Assembly (NCBI RefSeq): GCF_000187585.1
Contig: NZ_GL732463.1
Span: forward strand, 1,176,894-1,240,893
Length of the DNA stretch: 64,000 nucleotides
Direction of reading: 5' to 3'
Source: Streptococcus peroris ATCC 700780
GTDB lineage: Bacteria > Bacillota > Bacilli > Lactobacillales > Streptococcaceae
Part shown: positions 21,335 through 28,982 of the stretch, one piece after another
Numbering within the stretch: position 1 is the stretch's first letter
Layout of the letters: each line of letters begins with the position of its first letter
Program-made: the position numbers and the translations under genes
Notes under the pieces: generated by a model
Seen by the model: the letters and a program-made list of their open reading frames with translations, nothing else
What the model was told of the DNA's origin: nothing
Database searches by the model: none

Positions 21335-22060
21335 ATGCGATTAGATAAATTATTGACCCAAGAAAAAGTTAGCCGAAAAGCCATCAAACAGGCTCTTCTA
21401 AAAAAAGAAATTTTGGTAGATGAACTTCCTGCTACTTCCCTTGCACAGAATGTTGATACAGGATTGCAAGAGCTGATTTTTCAGGGCAGAAAAATCCAGG
21501 GATATGAACACACCTACCTCATGCTTCACAAACCAAATGGTGTCGTGACAGCAAGCAAGGACAAGAAGCTCCCAACAGTCATGGATCTCCTCCCCCAGTC
21601 CCTTCAATCTGAGGAGCTCTATGCAATCGGTCGGCTGGATCGAGATACGACGGGGCTCCTTCTCTTAACGGATAATGGGCCGCTAGGCTTTCAACTTCTC
21701 CATCCTCAGTATCATGTCGACAAAACTTACCGAGTAGAAGTCAATGGGCCTCTGACTCCCGACAAGGTCCAAGAGTTTAAAGATGGAATTGTCTTTTTAG
21801 ATGGAACGGTCTGTAAACCTGCTCAGCTTGATATTCTATCTTCAAGCTCAAGTCATAGTAAAGCCATCATCACCATAGCAGAAGGAAAATTTCACCAAGT
21901 CAAAAAAATGTTCCTCTCTATCGGTGTCAAGGTAACCTCTCTAAAAAGAATTCAATTTGGAGATTTTACATTAGACTCTGAGCTAGCAGAAGGTCAATAT
22001 CGGTCCTTGAATCAAGAGGAATTGGAAATCATCAAAAACTACTTAGAGAAAAGTGGATAA
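21335..22060 (+). CDS. rsuA: 16S rRNA pseudouridine(516) synthase, RsuA family
   Basis: RsuA converts U516 of 16S rRNA to pseudouridine. The 241-aa protein has an N-terminal S4 domain (MRLDKLLTQEKVSRKAIKQAL), the catalytic motif AIGRLDRDTTGLLLLT with the active-site Asp, and the C-terminal signature GKFHQVKKMF. It ends in QEELEIIKNYLEKSG. A copy of this last stretch reappears about 420 bases downstream (22437-22482). It is transcribed divergently from typA. Confidence 0.93.
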   Translation: MRLDKLLTQEKVSRKAIKQALLKKEILVDELPATSLAQNVDTGLQELIFQGRKIQGYEHTYLMLHKPNGVVTASKDKKLPTVMDLLPQSLQSEELYAIGRLDRDTTGLLLLTDNGPLGFQLLHPQYHVDKTYRVEVNGPLTPDKVQEFKDGIVFLDGTVCKPAQLDILSSSSSHSKAIITIAEGKFHQVKKMFLSIGVKVTSLKRIQFGDFTLDSELAEGQYRSLNQEELEIIKNYLEKSG

Positions 22061-22063
22061 AAC

Positions 22064-22089
22064 AAAAAAAGCTTTAATAAAGCTTTTTA
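22064..22089. terminator. Bidirectional terminator after rsuA
   Basis: AAAAAGCTTT and AAAGCTTTTT pair around a 3-base loop, between the convergent rsuA and small membrane-protein genes. A diverged copy is at 22483-22514. Confidence 0.75.
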
Positions 22090-22098
22090 AAATCTTCT

Positions 22099-22332
22099 TT
22101 AGCGTATGAATAGCATGACACCTAAAATAAAGTGAAGAACAGAAATTACAATACCTACGATATTGAGAGTTCGTTCTTTTTTATAGTCTAGTTCAGGTTC
22201 TTTTTGAAGTGAGATAGCCAAGACTAGACCGACGATACCCAAAAACAGGCCTACGAATGGATTTAGCAATCCGAAGAAAATAGATAGGATACCTGAAATG
22301 AGTGAGTGTTTTTTCTTTTGCTGCACATTCAT
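22099..22332 (-). CDS. Small membrane protein, DUF4190-like, copy 1
   Basis: This is a 77-aa protein with a basic N-terminus (QQKKKHS), two hydrophobic segments (about residues 11-42 with GILSIFFGLLNPFVGLFLGI, and 57-76), and between them the polar stretch QKEPELDYKKERTLN. It is clearly homologous along its whole length to the gene at 22528-22761. Function unknown. This copy sits directly behind the rsuA terminator. It is encoded on the opposite strand to rsuA. Confidence 0.75.
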   Translation of the reverse strand: MNVQQKKKHSLISGILSIFFGLLNPFVGLFLGIVGLVLAISLQKEPELDYKKERTLNIVGIVISVLHFILGVMLFIR

Positions 22333-22436
22333 TTTATAAAAACTCCTTAATTTTGATACTCATTAATAATACCATAAAAATTGGATTTATTTATTTGGTA
22401 GCATTTTTGTACTATGTTAACCAATTTTTGAAACAA

Positions 22437-22482
22437 GAAGAATTAGACATGATTAAAAACTATTTAGAGAAGAGTGGATAAA
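22437..22482 (+). pseudogene. Duplicated 3' end of rsuA
   Basis: In frame, this stretch encodes QEELDMIKNYLEKSG and a TAA stop, matching the last 15 residues of RsuA (QEELEIIKNYLEKSG) with two changes. It is followed, as in the original, by AAACAAAAAAAGC and a hairpin terminator. There is no upstream rsuA body, so it is a remnant carried along by the tandem duplication of the neighbouring membrane-protein gene. Confidence 0.85.
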
Positions 22483-22514
22483 ACAAAAAAAGCTTTTAAA
22501 AATAAAGCTTTTTT
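22483..22514. terminator. Duplicated terminator hairpin
   Basis: AAAAAAGCTTT and AAAGCTTTTTT form a stem like that at 22064-22089, with a slightly longer loop. It now ends the second small membrane-protein gene (minus strand). Confidence 0.7.
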
Positions 22515-22527
22515 GTTAGAATCCTGA

Positions 22528-22761
22528 TTAGTGCATCATTAAGATGAGTCCTGCAACCCAGTTAATCACAGAAACTACAATCCCTACGATATTAAGAATT
22601 CGTTCTGTTTTATAGTCTAATTCAGATTCTTTTTGATGTGAATTAGCCAAAACTAGACCAATGATCCCCAAAACGAGACCTACGATTGGAGATAGCAAAC
22701 CAAGGACGATAGACAGGATACCTAAAACAAGTGATGGTTTTTTCTTTTCTTTCATCTTCAA
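22528..22761 (-). CDS. Small membrane protein, DUF4190-like, copy 2
   Basis: This 77-aa paralogue of the 22099-22332 product has the same length and layout: basic start KEKKKPS, GILSIVLGLLSPIVGLVLGI, then QKESELDYKTERILN and a final hydrophobic helix with WVAGLILMMH. Roughly two thirds of positions are identical by eye. Upstream sequences of both copies (AAAAACTCCTTAA, then TACCATAAAAA) also match, so the promoter region was duplicated too. Function unknown. Confidence 0.75.
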   Translation of the reverse strand: MKMKEKKKPSLVLGILSIVLGLLSPIVGLVLGIIGLVLANSHQKESELDYKTERILNIVGIVVSVINWVAGLILMMH

Positions 22762-22847
22762 AAAACTCCTTAAATTTTATACTAACAATTATACCATAAA
22801 AAACTGGAACTTTATATTAAACATATGTGACAACTTTTTTCACATTA

Positions 22848-23228
22848 TTAATTAGACTTCACCTTCCCAGTCCATGAATCCAATCCGTAAGAGAGGATAT
22901 AGATTTCTGAGAAGCCTTGCTTTTTCAAGAAAAGTGCTGCATTGGTCACACGTTGGGCACGTTGATTTTCATACAGAAGAACAGGCTTATCCTTACGAAG
23001 AGCTGCTAAACTCGTCTTTATCTGCGTTGAAGGAATATTACGCGCTCCCAAGATATGCTTTCTGTGAAAATCTACTGGATCACGTACATCAATCAACTGT
23101 CCTGTCCGAATTAAAGATTCAAACTCTGCATTGTCTACAATTTTCGCTGCACGGCGAATACGAAGATAGTTGTATCCCATCCATGCCAACATTGCCACTA
23201 TAAGTCCCCATAATACCAAAGTTACCAT
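22848..23228 (-). CDS. Membrane-anchored rhodanese-like protein lacking the catalytic cysteine
   Basis: The 126-aa protein has one N-terminal membrane helix (residues 2-20) and a rhodanese fold (LIDVRDPVDFHRKHILGARNIP at about residues 50-72, shown here by its core LIDVRDPVDF, and GLDSW near the end). At the active-site loop, where active sulfurtransferases have Cys-x-x-Gly-x-Arg, it reads YENQRAQR, and the whole protein has no cysteine. It therefore cannot work by the usual persulfide mechanism. It follows yqgQ directly, with its ribosome-binding site (GGAG) inside the yqgQ end. Confidence 0.88.
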   Translation of the reverse strand: MVTLVLWGLIVAMLAWMGYNYLRIRRAAKIVDNAEFESLIRTGQLIDVRDPVDFHRKHILGARNIPSTQIKTSLAALRKDKPVLLYENQRAQRVTNAALFLKKQGFSEIYILSYGLDSWTGKVKSN

Positions 23229-23233
23229 AATCT

Positions 23234-23458
23234 TTAATCTCCATTTTTTTCTAAATAGTCTAATTCTAGTTTGTGTTCTCTGCGAAGAACAGCTTCTGCT
23301 TCAAGATAATCTAGCTTGTCCATCAAGCCTGCATCATAAATCCGTGATAGTTCAATCTTCATCAATTCAATATCATAGAGGCGCTTGCCCATATAGACAA
23401 TGATGCCGAACTGCTTGAGAAATTGTTGCACATCATAGAGTGTTTTCATAGCTTTCAT
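23234..23458 (-). CDS. yqgQ: YqgQ-family small protein (DUF910)
   Basis: This 74-aa soluble protein has the DUF910 pattern DVQQFLKQFGIIVYMGKRLYDIELM followed by a helical hairpin (core motif YDVQQFLKQFG at residues 8-18). The function is unknown. In many Firmicutes it precedes a glucokinase gene. Here a rhodanese-like gene follows instead. An alternative ATG lies three codons in (23449), and neither start has a strong ribosome-binding site. Confidence 0.85.
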   Translation of the reverse strand: MKAMKTLYDVQQFLKQFGIIVYMGKRLYDIELMKIELSRIYDAGLMDKLDYLEAEAVLRREHKLELDYLEKNGD

Positions 23459-23509
23459 TTTAGCAAAAATTCAGAGATTTTTCAATAGGTCCCTTGGAAG
23501 ACTTGCCTT

Positions 23510-23977
23510 TTACTGCTTACTAATTTTCTTGATACTTTGATATAGAAGATACCCAACAATCATTCCAATAAAATTCTGCAACAAATTGTGAGGAATATCT
23601 GTCAGGGCTGCGCCCCAACCTTTCATCCAAGAAGTCGCACATGCATATCCAGCTACCATGAGAAAAGTTGCCAAAACTAATCCAAGCCACTGCCATTTTC
23701 CTTTAAAACCTGCAAAGTAACCCTGCAAGCCATGGAAAAGCAAGCTGAAGAACATCCAATGAGGATAACCTGAGATTAGGTCAATAATGAAACCTCCTAG
23801 ACCTCCCACAATAGCTCCTTCTCGTTTTCCATAATAAAAAGCAGTAAAAAAGATACCAGCATCTAAAAGAGTTAAGATTCCTGTTTGGGTTGGGATTTTG
23901 ACAATATAACCTAAAACTACCGATAGGGCAGTCAGTATTGATAATAGGGCGATTTTACTTGTTTTGGTTTGCTTCAT
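23510..23977 (-). CDS. ECF transporter S component, probably for a B6-type vitamin
   Basis: This 155-aa integral membrane protein has about five or six hydrophobic segments. Features of ECF substrate-binding (S) components include [18 protein letters not shown] at the start and the GGLGGFIIDLISGYP segment. It overlaps the end of the pdxK/thiD-like kinase gene by 23 bases, which suggests the imported vitamin is the kinase substrate: pyridoxine or, less likely, hydroxymethylpyrimidine. The energising EcfA/EcfT module is not in this window. Confidence 0.82.
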   Translation of the reverse strand: MKQTKTSKIALLSILTALSVVLGYIVKIPTQTGILTLLDAGIFFTAFYYGKREGAIVGGLGGFIIDLISGYPHWMFFSLLFHGLQGYFAGFKGKWQWLGLVLATFLMVAGYACATSWMKGWGAALTDIPHNLLQNFIGMIVGYLLYQSIKKISKQ

Positions 23978-24728
23978 ACTGTCTTACTCCATATTGATCT
24001 GCTTGTGCAATGGCACGGTAAACAAAGGCTTTAGAACTCTCAACCGCAGGTAATAGCCCCTCTCCCTTGACTAATTGACTAGCAATGCTTGAGGCAAAGG
24101 TACAACCAGCACCTGCATTTTGTCCTTCAATAACAGGATTTTCCAAAACTGTAAAGTTCTTACCATCATAAAATACATCTAATGCCTTATCTTGACTGAG
24201 GCGATTTCCGCCCTTAATAACCACAGCTGGAGCACCCAAACTAAGTAGTTTTTGAGCTGCCTGCTTCATATCTTCTAAAGTCTCAATCTTTTGATCTGCA
24301 AGTAATTCAGCTTCAGGAAGATTGGGTGTTAAAATACTAATATAAGGGAAAAAGCGAATCAATTCTTGGCAAAGTTCACTAACAGCCACATCATGTGTTT
24401 CCTTACAAACCAATACAGGGTCCAAAACTACTGGAACTCCTGGACGCGATTTAATAAAGTTTAGAGCTTTCTCAGCTACACTCACCGTTGGCAAAAGACC
24501 AATTTTGATTCCTCCAAACTCAACTTTAGCAAGGCTATCCAACTCTTGTTGGAAGATTGTGTCTTCTGTTGAAAAAACTTCAAAACCATTTTCCGTCAAG
24601 GCTGTTAAGCAAGTGACAGCTACAAATCCATGCAAACCATTCAAGGTATAGGTTGCAAGGTCTGCTGCCAGTCCACCACCACTAAAAATATCATTTCCTG
24701 AAAGTGCTAAAATACGATTATTCTTCAT
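23955..24728 (-). CDS. pdxK: Pyridoxine / hydroxymethylpyrimidine kinase (PdxK/ThiD family)
   Basis: This 257-aa ribokinase-fold kinase phosphorylates pyridoxal/pyridoxine or HMP. It shows [15 protein letters not shown] near the N-terminus, [18 protein letters not shown] and the anion-hole motif [11 protein letters not shown]. The presence of Cys in GAGC is seen in both PdxK and ThiD types, so the substrate is not settled by motif. No thiamine genes are nearby, and the S component overlapping its 3' end supports a vitamin salvage role. It overlaps truA by 11 bases. Confidence 0.85.
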   Translation of the reverse strand: MKNNRILALSGNDIFSGGGLAADLATYTLNGLHGFVAVTCLTALTENGFEVFSTEDTIFQQELDSLAKVEFGGIKIGLLPTVSVAEKALNFIKSRPGVPVVLDPVLVCKETHDVAVSELCQELIRFFPYISILTPNLPEAELLADQKIETLEDMKQAAQKLLSLGAPAVVIKGGNRLSQDKALDVFYDGKNFTVLENPVIEGQNAGAGCTFASSIASQLVKGEGLLPAVESSKAFVYRAIAQADQYGVRQYEANQNK

Positions 24729-25467
24729 AACGAATCTCCTTTAAATATAATCCATTTGGCGCAGCAGTCGGGCCCGCCAACTGTCTGTCCTTTTTCTCCA
24801 AGATGAGGTCAATCTGCTCGATTGGCATCCGATTGTTGCCAATCTTAAGCAAGGTTCCAACCATATTTCGAATCTGCTTATAGAGGAAGCCATTGCCAGA
24901 AAAGGTAAAGGTTAAAAATTGCCCCGTCTCATCAACCTTAAGACTAGCCTCTGTTATGGTTCGTACCTTGTCCTCCACACTAGTTCCTGATGCTGTAAAA
25001 CCGGTGAAATCATGGGTTCCTTCTAATTTCTTTACAGCCTTTTGCATGCGTTCCACATCTAGTGGATAGGGATAGTGGGTAGCATAATGACGGCGCATAG
25101 GATTTTTTGGCCGTCCTCTATCTACGATAAACTCATAGGTTTTGCTATGCTTGGCATAACGACAATGAAAATCATCAGCCACAATCTCAACCGAAATCAC
25201 ATCGATATCTTCAGGACTTTGAGTATCCAGAGCAAAACGAAGCTTTTCCTCCTCCATCTGGTAAGGTAAGTCAAAGTGAATCACCTGACCAAGTGCATGA
25301 ACACCACTGTCCGTCCGACCCGCACCATGAATCGTAACGCCTAAACCTTTATTAAGCCTTGTCAAGGTTTTTTCGATTTCTTCTTGAACACTACGTGCAT
25401 GTGGCTGACGCTGAAATCCAGCAAAAGCATAACCATCGTAGGAAATTACTGCTTTATATCTAGTCAT
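24718..25467 (-). CDS. truA: tRNA pseudouridine(38-40) synthase TruA
   Basis: TruA modifies U38-U40 in the anticodon arm. The 249-aa protein has the family start [18 protein letters not shown], the catalytic motif [15 protein letters not shown] with the essential Asp (about residue 53), and the C-terminal [13 protein letters not shown] segment. The length is normal. It is first in a truA-pdxK-ECF operon whose genes overlap each other. Confidence 0.96.
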   Translation of the reverse strand: MTRYKAVISYDGYAFAGFQRQPHARSVQEEIEKTLTRLNKGLGVTIHGAGRTDSGVHALGQVIHFDLPYQMEEEKLRFALDTQSPEDIDVISVEIVADDFHCRYAKHSKTYEFIVDRGRPKNPMRRHYATHYPYPLDVERMQKAVKKLEGTHDFTGFTASGTSVEDKVRTITEASLKVDETGQFLTFTFSGNGFLYKQIRNMVGTLLKIGNNRMPIEQIDLILEKKDRQLAGPTAAPNGLYLKEIRYEE

Positions 25468-25553
25468 ACCTCTATTCTATCAAGAAATGACACAGACAAC
25501 AAGTTTTAGAAAACAAAATTGTCTGGGGGCACTTTCTCGAAGTTATTTATGTT

Positions 25554-26008
25554 CTATCTGACCTTTTTCATGATGAATTTTCGCTCAGGATTTTCAATGG
25601 TTTGAACCATGTCAAATCCTTCTTTTTGATAGAGTTTTTTTGCTATTGGATTGGTCTCAAAAACCGTTAGGGAAATGCTGTCTATTCCTTCATTTTCAAA
25701 CATTTCTTGAATGAAATCTTGAAAAGCTTTTCGACCTAATCCTTACCCTGCTTATGTGGAACTATGAGAAACCTACCGATATGAAGATTTTTATCTTCTA
25801 GTTTGATTTTCTGGATGATGCCTACAAACTCTGATCCATCAAAGATAGAAAAAACTCCTTCCAAATCTTGCAAGACTTGAATTGTCAAGGGGAAATGAAT
25901 TTTTGGTCCCATCCATTGTTCTTGAAAAGCTTTTCCGAGGGAGTTAGACCACTGACAAATGAGTTGGGCATTTTCTATCTGAAGTCCTTTTTCAAAGTGA
26001 ATTTTCAT
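25554..26008 (-). pseudogene. GNAT-family acetyltransferase, frameshifted
   Basis: The first 91 codons (from ATG 26008, MKIHFEKGLQIEN) read through the GNAT core to RFLIVPHKQGK and then meet a TAG at 25738-25736. One base later the frame resumes with GLGRKAFQDF and continues through FETNPIAKKLYQKEGF (the typical GNAT C-terminal motif) to MKKVR and a stop at 25554. Restoring one A at about 25743 (GGTAAAGGATTA for GGTAAGGATTA) would give an intact protein of about 151 aa with the acetyl-CoA motif GKGLGRKA. It is a recent single-base loss or a sequencing error. Substrate unknown. Confidence 0.85.
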
Positions 26009-26063
26009 ATTTGCTCCTAAAATTTCTCCTTTATCCAACTATTATACTCTTTCTCTTATTTTT

Positions 26064-26071
26064 TCCGAATT
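26064..26071 (+). promoter_or_regulatory. Candidate SigX (com/cin) box for cclA
   Basis: TCCGAATT matches 7 of 8 positions of the streptococcal competence-sigma -10 consensus TNCGAATA and is preceded by the expected T-rich stretch. It lies only 7 bases before the cclA ATG. Confidence 0.55.
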
Positions 26072-26078
26072 AATAAGT

Positions 26079-26741
26079 ATGATTCATCTTTACTTTTTTC
26101 TTGTTGGAGCTATTATTGCTTCCTTTCTAGGTTTGGTCATTGACCGCTTCCCTGAGAAATCCATCGTCTTTCCTGCTAGTCACTGTGATACTTGTCAGAC
26201 ACGCTTGCATCCGCCAGATTTGATTCCGATTATCTCTCAAGTGGTCCATCGTTTTCGTTGTCGCTATTGCAAGGCCCGCTATCCTTTTTGGTATGCCCTC
26301 TTTGAATTATGCTTGGGGCTACTCTTTCTGGCTTTTTCTTACGATTTTTTAACTTTGGGGCAAATCATCCTGATCACCGCTGGTTTAACCTTGGGCATCT
26401 ACGACTTTCGTCATCAGGAGTATCCATTACTGGTCTGGCTGACTTTTCACTTAATCCTCATGGTTTGCTCTAGTTGGAATCTAATCATGGCTTTCTTCTT
26501 GATTCTTGGAATCATTGCTCATGTTATCGACATCCGTATAGGAGCAGGTGATTTTCTATTTCTGGCTTCTTGTGCACTCGTTTTTACACTTACAGAAATT
26601 CTGATTTTAATTCAATTTGCTTCCACAACTGGCATCCTAGCCTTTCTCCTACTAAAGAAAAAGGAAAGACTTCCTTTTGTGCCTTTCCTCTTGCTGGCTG
26701 CTTGTGTGATTATTTTTGGTAAGCTACTGCTTCTTAGATAA
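26079..26741 (+). CDS. cclA: Type IV prepilin peptidase CclA (A24 family) for competence pseudopilins
   Basis: This membrane aspartic peptidase cleaves and methylates the leader of competence pseudopilins (ComGC type). The 220-aa protein begins with a membrane helix, followed by a zinc-type cytoplasmic loop with CDTC and CRYC pairs (residues 33-36 and about 61-64), then further membrane helices. The two catalytic aspartates are in GIYDFRHQEYPL and IGAGDFLFLA (GxGD motif). In pneumococcus this gene is induced in late competence. The SigX-like box sits immediately upstream, with no Shine-Dalgarno sequence, suggesting a leaderless message. Confidence 0.9.
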   Translation: MIHLYFFLVGAIIASFLGLVIDRFPEKSIVFPASHCDTCQTRLHPPDLIPIISQVVHRFRCRYCKARYPFWYALFELCLGLLFLAFSYDFLTLGQIILITAGLTLGIYDFRHQEYPLLVWLTFHLILMVCSSWNLIMAFFLILGIIAHVIDIRIGAGDFLFLASCALVFTLTEILILIQFASTTGILAFLLLKKKERLPFVPFLLLAACVIIFGKLLLLR

Positions 26742-26846
26742 AGAAAAAAACTTTTCTCTCACTTTCATTTATCAAAATCGGCGCTAGTCAGTCTCGGTTC
26801 ATATGCAAGACTAATCATCTAATATTGTTGGCTCTCAATCTAACTT

Positions 26847-26883
26847 AAAAGCACAGTAAGATAATCTTTCTTACTGTGCTTTT
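26847..26883. terminator. Bidirectional terminator
   Basis: AAAAGCACAGTAAGA and its exact complement form a 15-bp stem with a 7-base loop, between convergent cclA (+) and the cel operon (-). The rest of the 203-base gap shows no other feature. Confidence 0.9.
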
Positions 26884-26944
26884 CTTTATTATCAATTATC
26901 ACACTATCAAAGTGAGAATCTATCAATTCTGTCATTTACAAGAA

Positions 26945-28300
26945 TTATTGCAATTCAGTCTTATCTGCCATTCTAACAAATGGGAAGTAGCAAACAATAC
27001 TAATCAACAAACAAATAACAGACAATATGATAGAGCGCCAGTCAAAAGCTGTAGAAAAGAAACCATACAAGATTGGTGGCATAACCCAAGTGACGTTTTG
27101 TGTAACTGGAGCAACAAGACCTAGGTCTGTTGCCAAGTAAGCAACTGTACCCATGAGAATTGGGCTAACCACGAATGGGATAAAGAGCAATGGATTCAAA
27201 ACTACTGGTAAACCGTAATTGACTGGTTCACCGATGTTAAACATAACAGGTGCTAGACCAAGTTTTGCAACTTCACGGTAATGATTGTTTCTTGAGAAGA
27301 GAAGAATAGCGATAACAAGCCCTAAACCTTCAAACCATACGAAGGCACCAAAGGAACCACTTGTCCAGATATAAGGAATAGCTTCACCTTTTTGGAATGC
27401 ATCCAAGTTGGCCAACATAGCGACACCAAAGAGTCCTTCCATGATTGGAGCAAGAACGTTACCACCGTGTAGACCAAAGAACCAGAATAGTTTATTCAAA
27501 AAGATCATAAGGATAACTGCAAAGAAGCTTTGAGACAAACCAAGTAATGGAGTTTGTAATACCTTATAAATCCAGTCAATCAACAAATCACTGCTTAACA
27601 ATTGGAAAACATAAGTCAAGATAGCTACTACATACATGGCCATAAAACCAGGAATTATAGAAATAAAAGGTTTAGCAATTGCTGGTGGAACTGAATCAGG
27701 CAATTTGATAACCCAATTCTTGTTCATCACTTTACAGAAGATGATAGAAGCCAAAAATCCAATTATCATAGCTGTAAAATAACCTCTGGCATTCACATGG
27801 TTACCAGGAAGAACATTTCCGACAGTTACCAATAGATTTTGACCATCAAATTTTAGGTTATCAACCCCTTGTATAATTTGGTCTAAGTTCATATTAGCTG
27901 CTTTTGGTAAAGGAAAACTTTGAGTTACTTTACCACCAATAGAAATGACAAATGATGCAAGAGAAACAAGACCTGCTGAAACTGTATCAACCTTATAAAT
28001 CTTCGCAACATTGACACCTAGACAGTAAATGAACAAGAGAGAAACAATTGGAATACTTCCCTTAAATACCAAGTTATTGATATCTACTAACCATTGAAAA
28101 GCTTTTGTAATCCCTTCTAGGTGAAATTGTTGTGGCAAATCTACTAGAAAGGCGTTCAATAACAGAGCAACTGAACCTGTCATGATGACGGGCATTGTAC
28201 CAACAAACGAATCACGTAAAGCAACTAAAAACCGTTGATTCCCCACTTTCATTGCAATTGGAGAAAGTTTTTCTTGCATTTTATCCAAAGCTTTATTCAT
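26945..28300 (-). CDS. PTS transporter EIIC, lactose/cellobiose family
   Basis: This membrane channel subunit of a Lac-family phosphotransferase system translocates a beta-glucoside such as cellobiose or chitobiose while it is phosphorylated. The 451-aa protein has about ten hydrophobic segments and family motifs FFGLHGGNVLAPIMEGL and FNIGEPVNYGLPVVLNP. It is the last gene of the operon DUF7916-EIIB-EIIA-EIIC, 9 bases after EIIA. The actual sugar cannot be read from the sequence, and no phospho-beta-glucosidase gene accompanies it here. Confidence 0.92.
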   Translation of the reverse strand: MNKALDKMQEKLSPIAMKVGNQRFLVALRDSFVGTMPVIMTGSVALLLNAFLVDLPQQFHLEGITKAFQWLVDINNLVFKGSIPIVSLLFIYCLGVNVAKIYKVDTVSAGLVSLASFVISIGGKVTQSFPLPKAANMNLDQIIQGVDNLKFDGQNLLVTVGNVLPGNHVNARGYFTAMIIGFLASIIFCKVMNKNWVIKLPDSVPPAIAKPFISIIPGFMAMYVVAILTYVFQLLSSDLLIDWIYKVLQTPLLGLSQSFFAVILMIFLNKLFWFFGLHGGNVLAPIMEGLFGVAMLANLDAFQKGEAIPYIWTSGSFGAFVWFEGLGLVIAILLFSRNNHYREVAKLGLAPVMFNIGEPVNYGLPVVLNPLLFIPFVVSPILMGTVAYLATDLGLVAPVTQNVTWVMPPILYGFFSTAFDWRSIILSVICLLISIVCYFPFVRMADKTELQ

Positions 28301-28309
28301 AGCAAACTC

Positions 28310-28627
28310 CTAAAGATTTTCAAATTTTTCATATAGCTCAACCACTTCTTTTGCTAAATCTACAAAAGTGATGCTAGTCATCAAGTGGTCTTGCGCATGT
28401 ACCATCAATAGACTTAACGGAGCACTCTCTCCATTTGCCTCTTTTGTTAACATTTCGGTCTGAGTTTTATGTGCCTGTAGTAAAGCACTATTAGCATCTG
28501 CTAATTTTTGACTAGCAAGTTCAAAATCGCTTGATTTTGCTGCTCGAATAGCCTCCATTGCATTGCTTTTGGCTTCTCCACCGTACATAATCAATCCCAT
28601 AACAGATTCTAAGTTACTCTCATCCAT
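28310..28627 (-). CDS. PTS EIIA component, lactose/cellobiose family
   Basis: This is a cytoplasmic phosphocarrier of 105 aa. The phosphorylated histidine is His77 in LLMVHAQDHLMTS, the Lac-family EIIA signature. The N-terminal part (GLIMYGGEAKSNAMEAIRAA) is the usual helical region. It passes phosphate from HPr to the EIIB encoded 16 bases upstream. Complete and normal in length. Confidence 0.93.
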   Translation of the reverse strand: MDESNLESVMGLIMYGGEAKSNAMEAIRAAKSSDFELASQKLADANSALLQAHKTQTEMLTKEANGESAPLSLLMVHAQDHLMTSITFVDLAKEVVELYEKFENL

Positions 28628-28643
28628 ACTGAAACCTCCGTTC

Positions 28644-28961
28644 CTATGGCAACAAGCTTTCAGCTAGATCCAACACCTTAGCTCCATTCATCATTCCATA
28701 ATCTGTCATTGGAATAACTGAAACAGGAATATTCTTTTCTTTTAGCTTTTCTTGGAAATCTCCTAGTAGGTATCGAACCTGTGGTCCTAAAAGTAGTACA
28801 TCTACTTCTTTTGTTCCGATGATTTCTTCAACTTCTGGAGCTGGGACCGCAAAGATTTCTACGTCCAACCCTCTCTCAGTTGCTGCATTTTGCATCTTGG
28901 TCACTAGTAAGCTAGTGCTCATACCTGCCGCGCAGGCTAACATAATTGTTGACTTAGCCAT
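28644..28961 (-). CDS. PTS EIIB component, lactose/cellobiose family
   Basis: This 105-aa cytoplasmic phosphocarrier has the phosphorylated cysteine Cys10 in LACAAGMSTSLLV and the P-loop-like fold typical of cellobiose EIIB. GPQVRYLL and the terminal segment are conserved. It transfers phosphate from EIIA to the sugar bound by EIIC. It follows the DUF7916 gene by 21 bases. Confidence 0.93.
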   Translation of the reverse strand: MAKSTIMLACAAGMSTSLLVTKMQNAATERGLDVEIFAVPAPEVEEIIGTKEVDVLLLGPQVRYLLGDFQEKLKEKNIPVSVIPMTDYGMMNGAKVLDLAESLLP

Positions 28962-28982
28962 GTTTTCTCCTTTATATTTTTA

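Noticed and set aside
26876..27124. Plus-strand ORF after the cclA terminator
   Set aside because: It begins inside the terminator and runs antisense to the PTS EIIC gene; low-complexity, Asn-rich translation with no homology.
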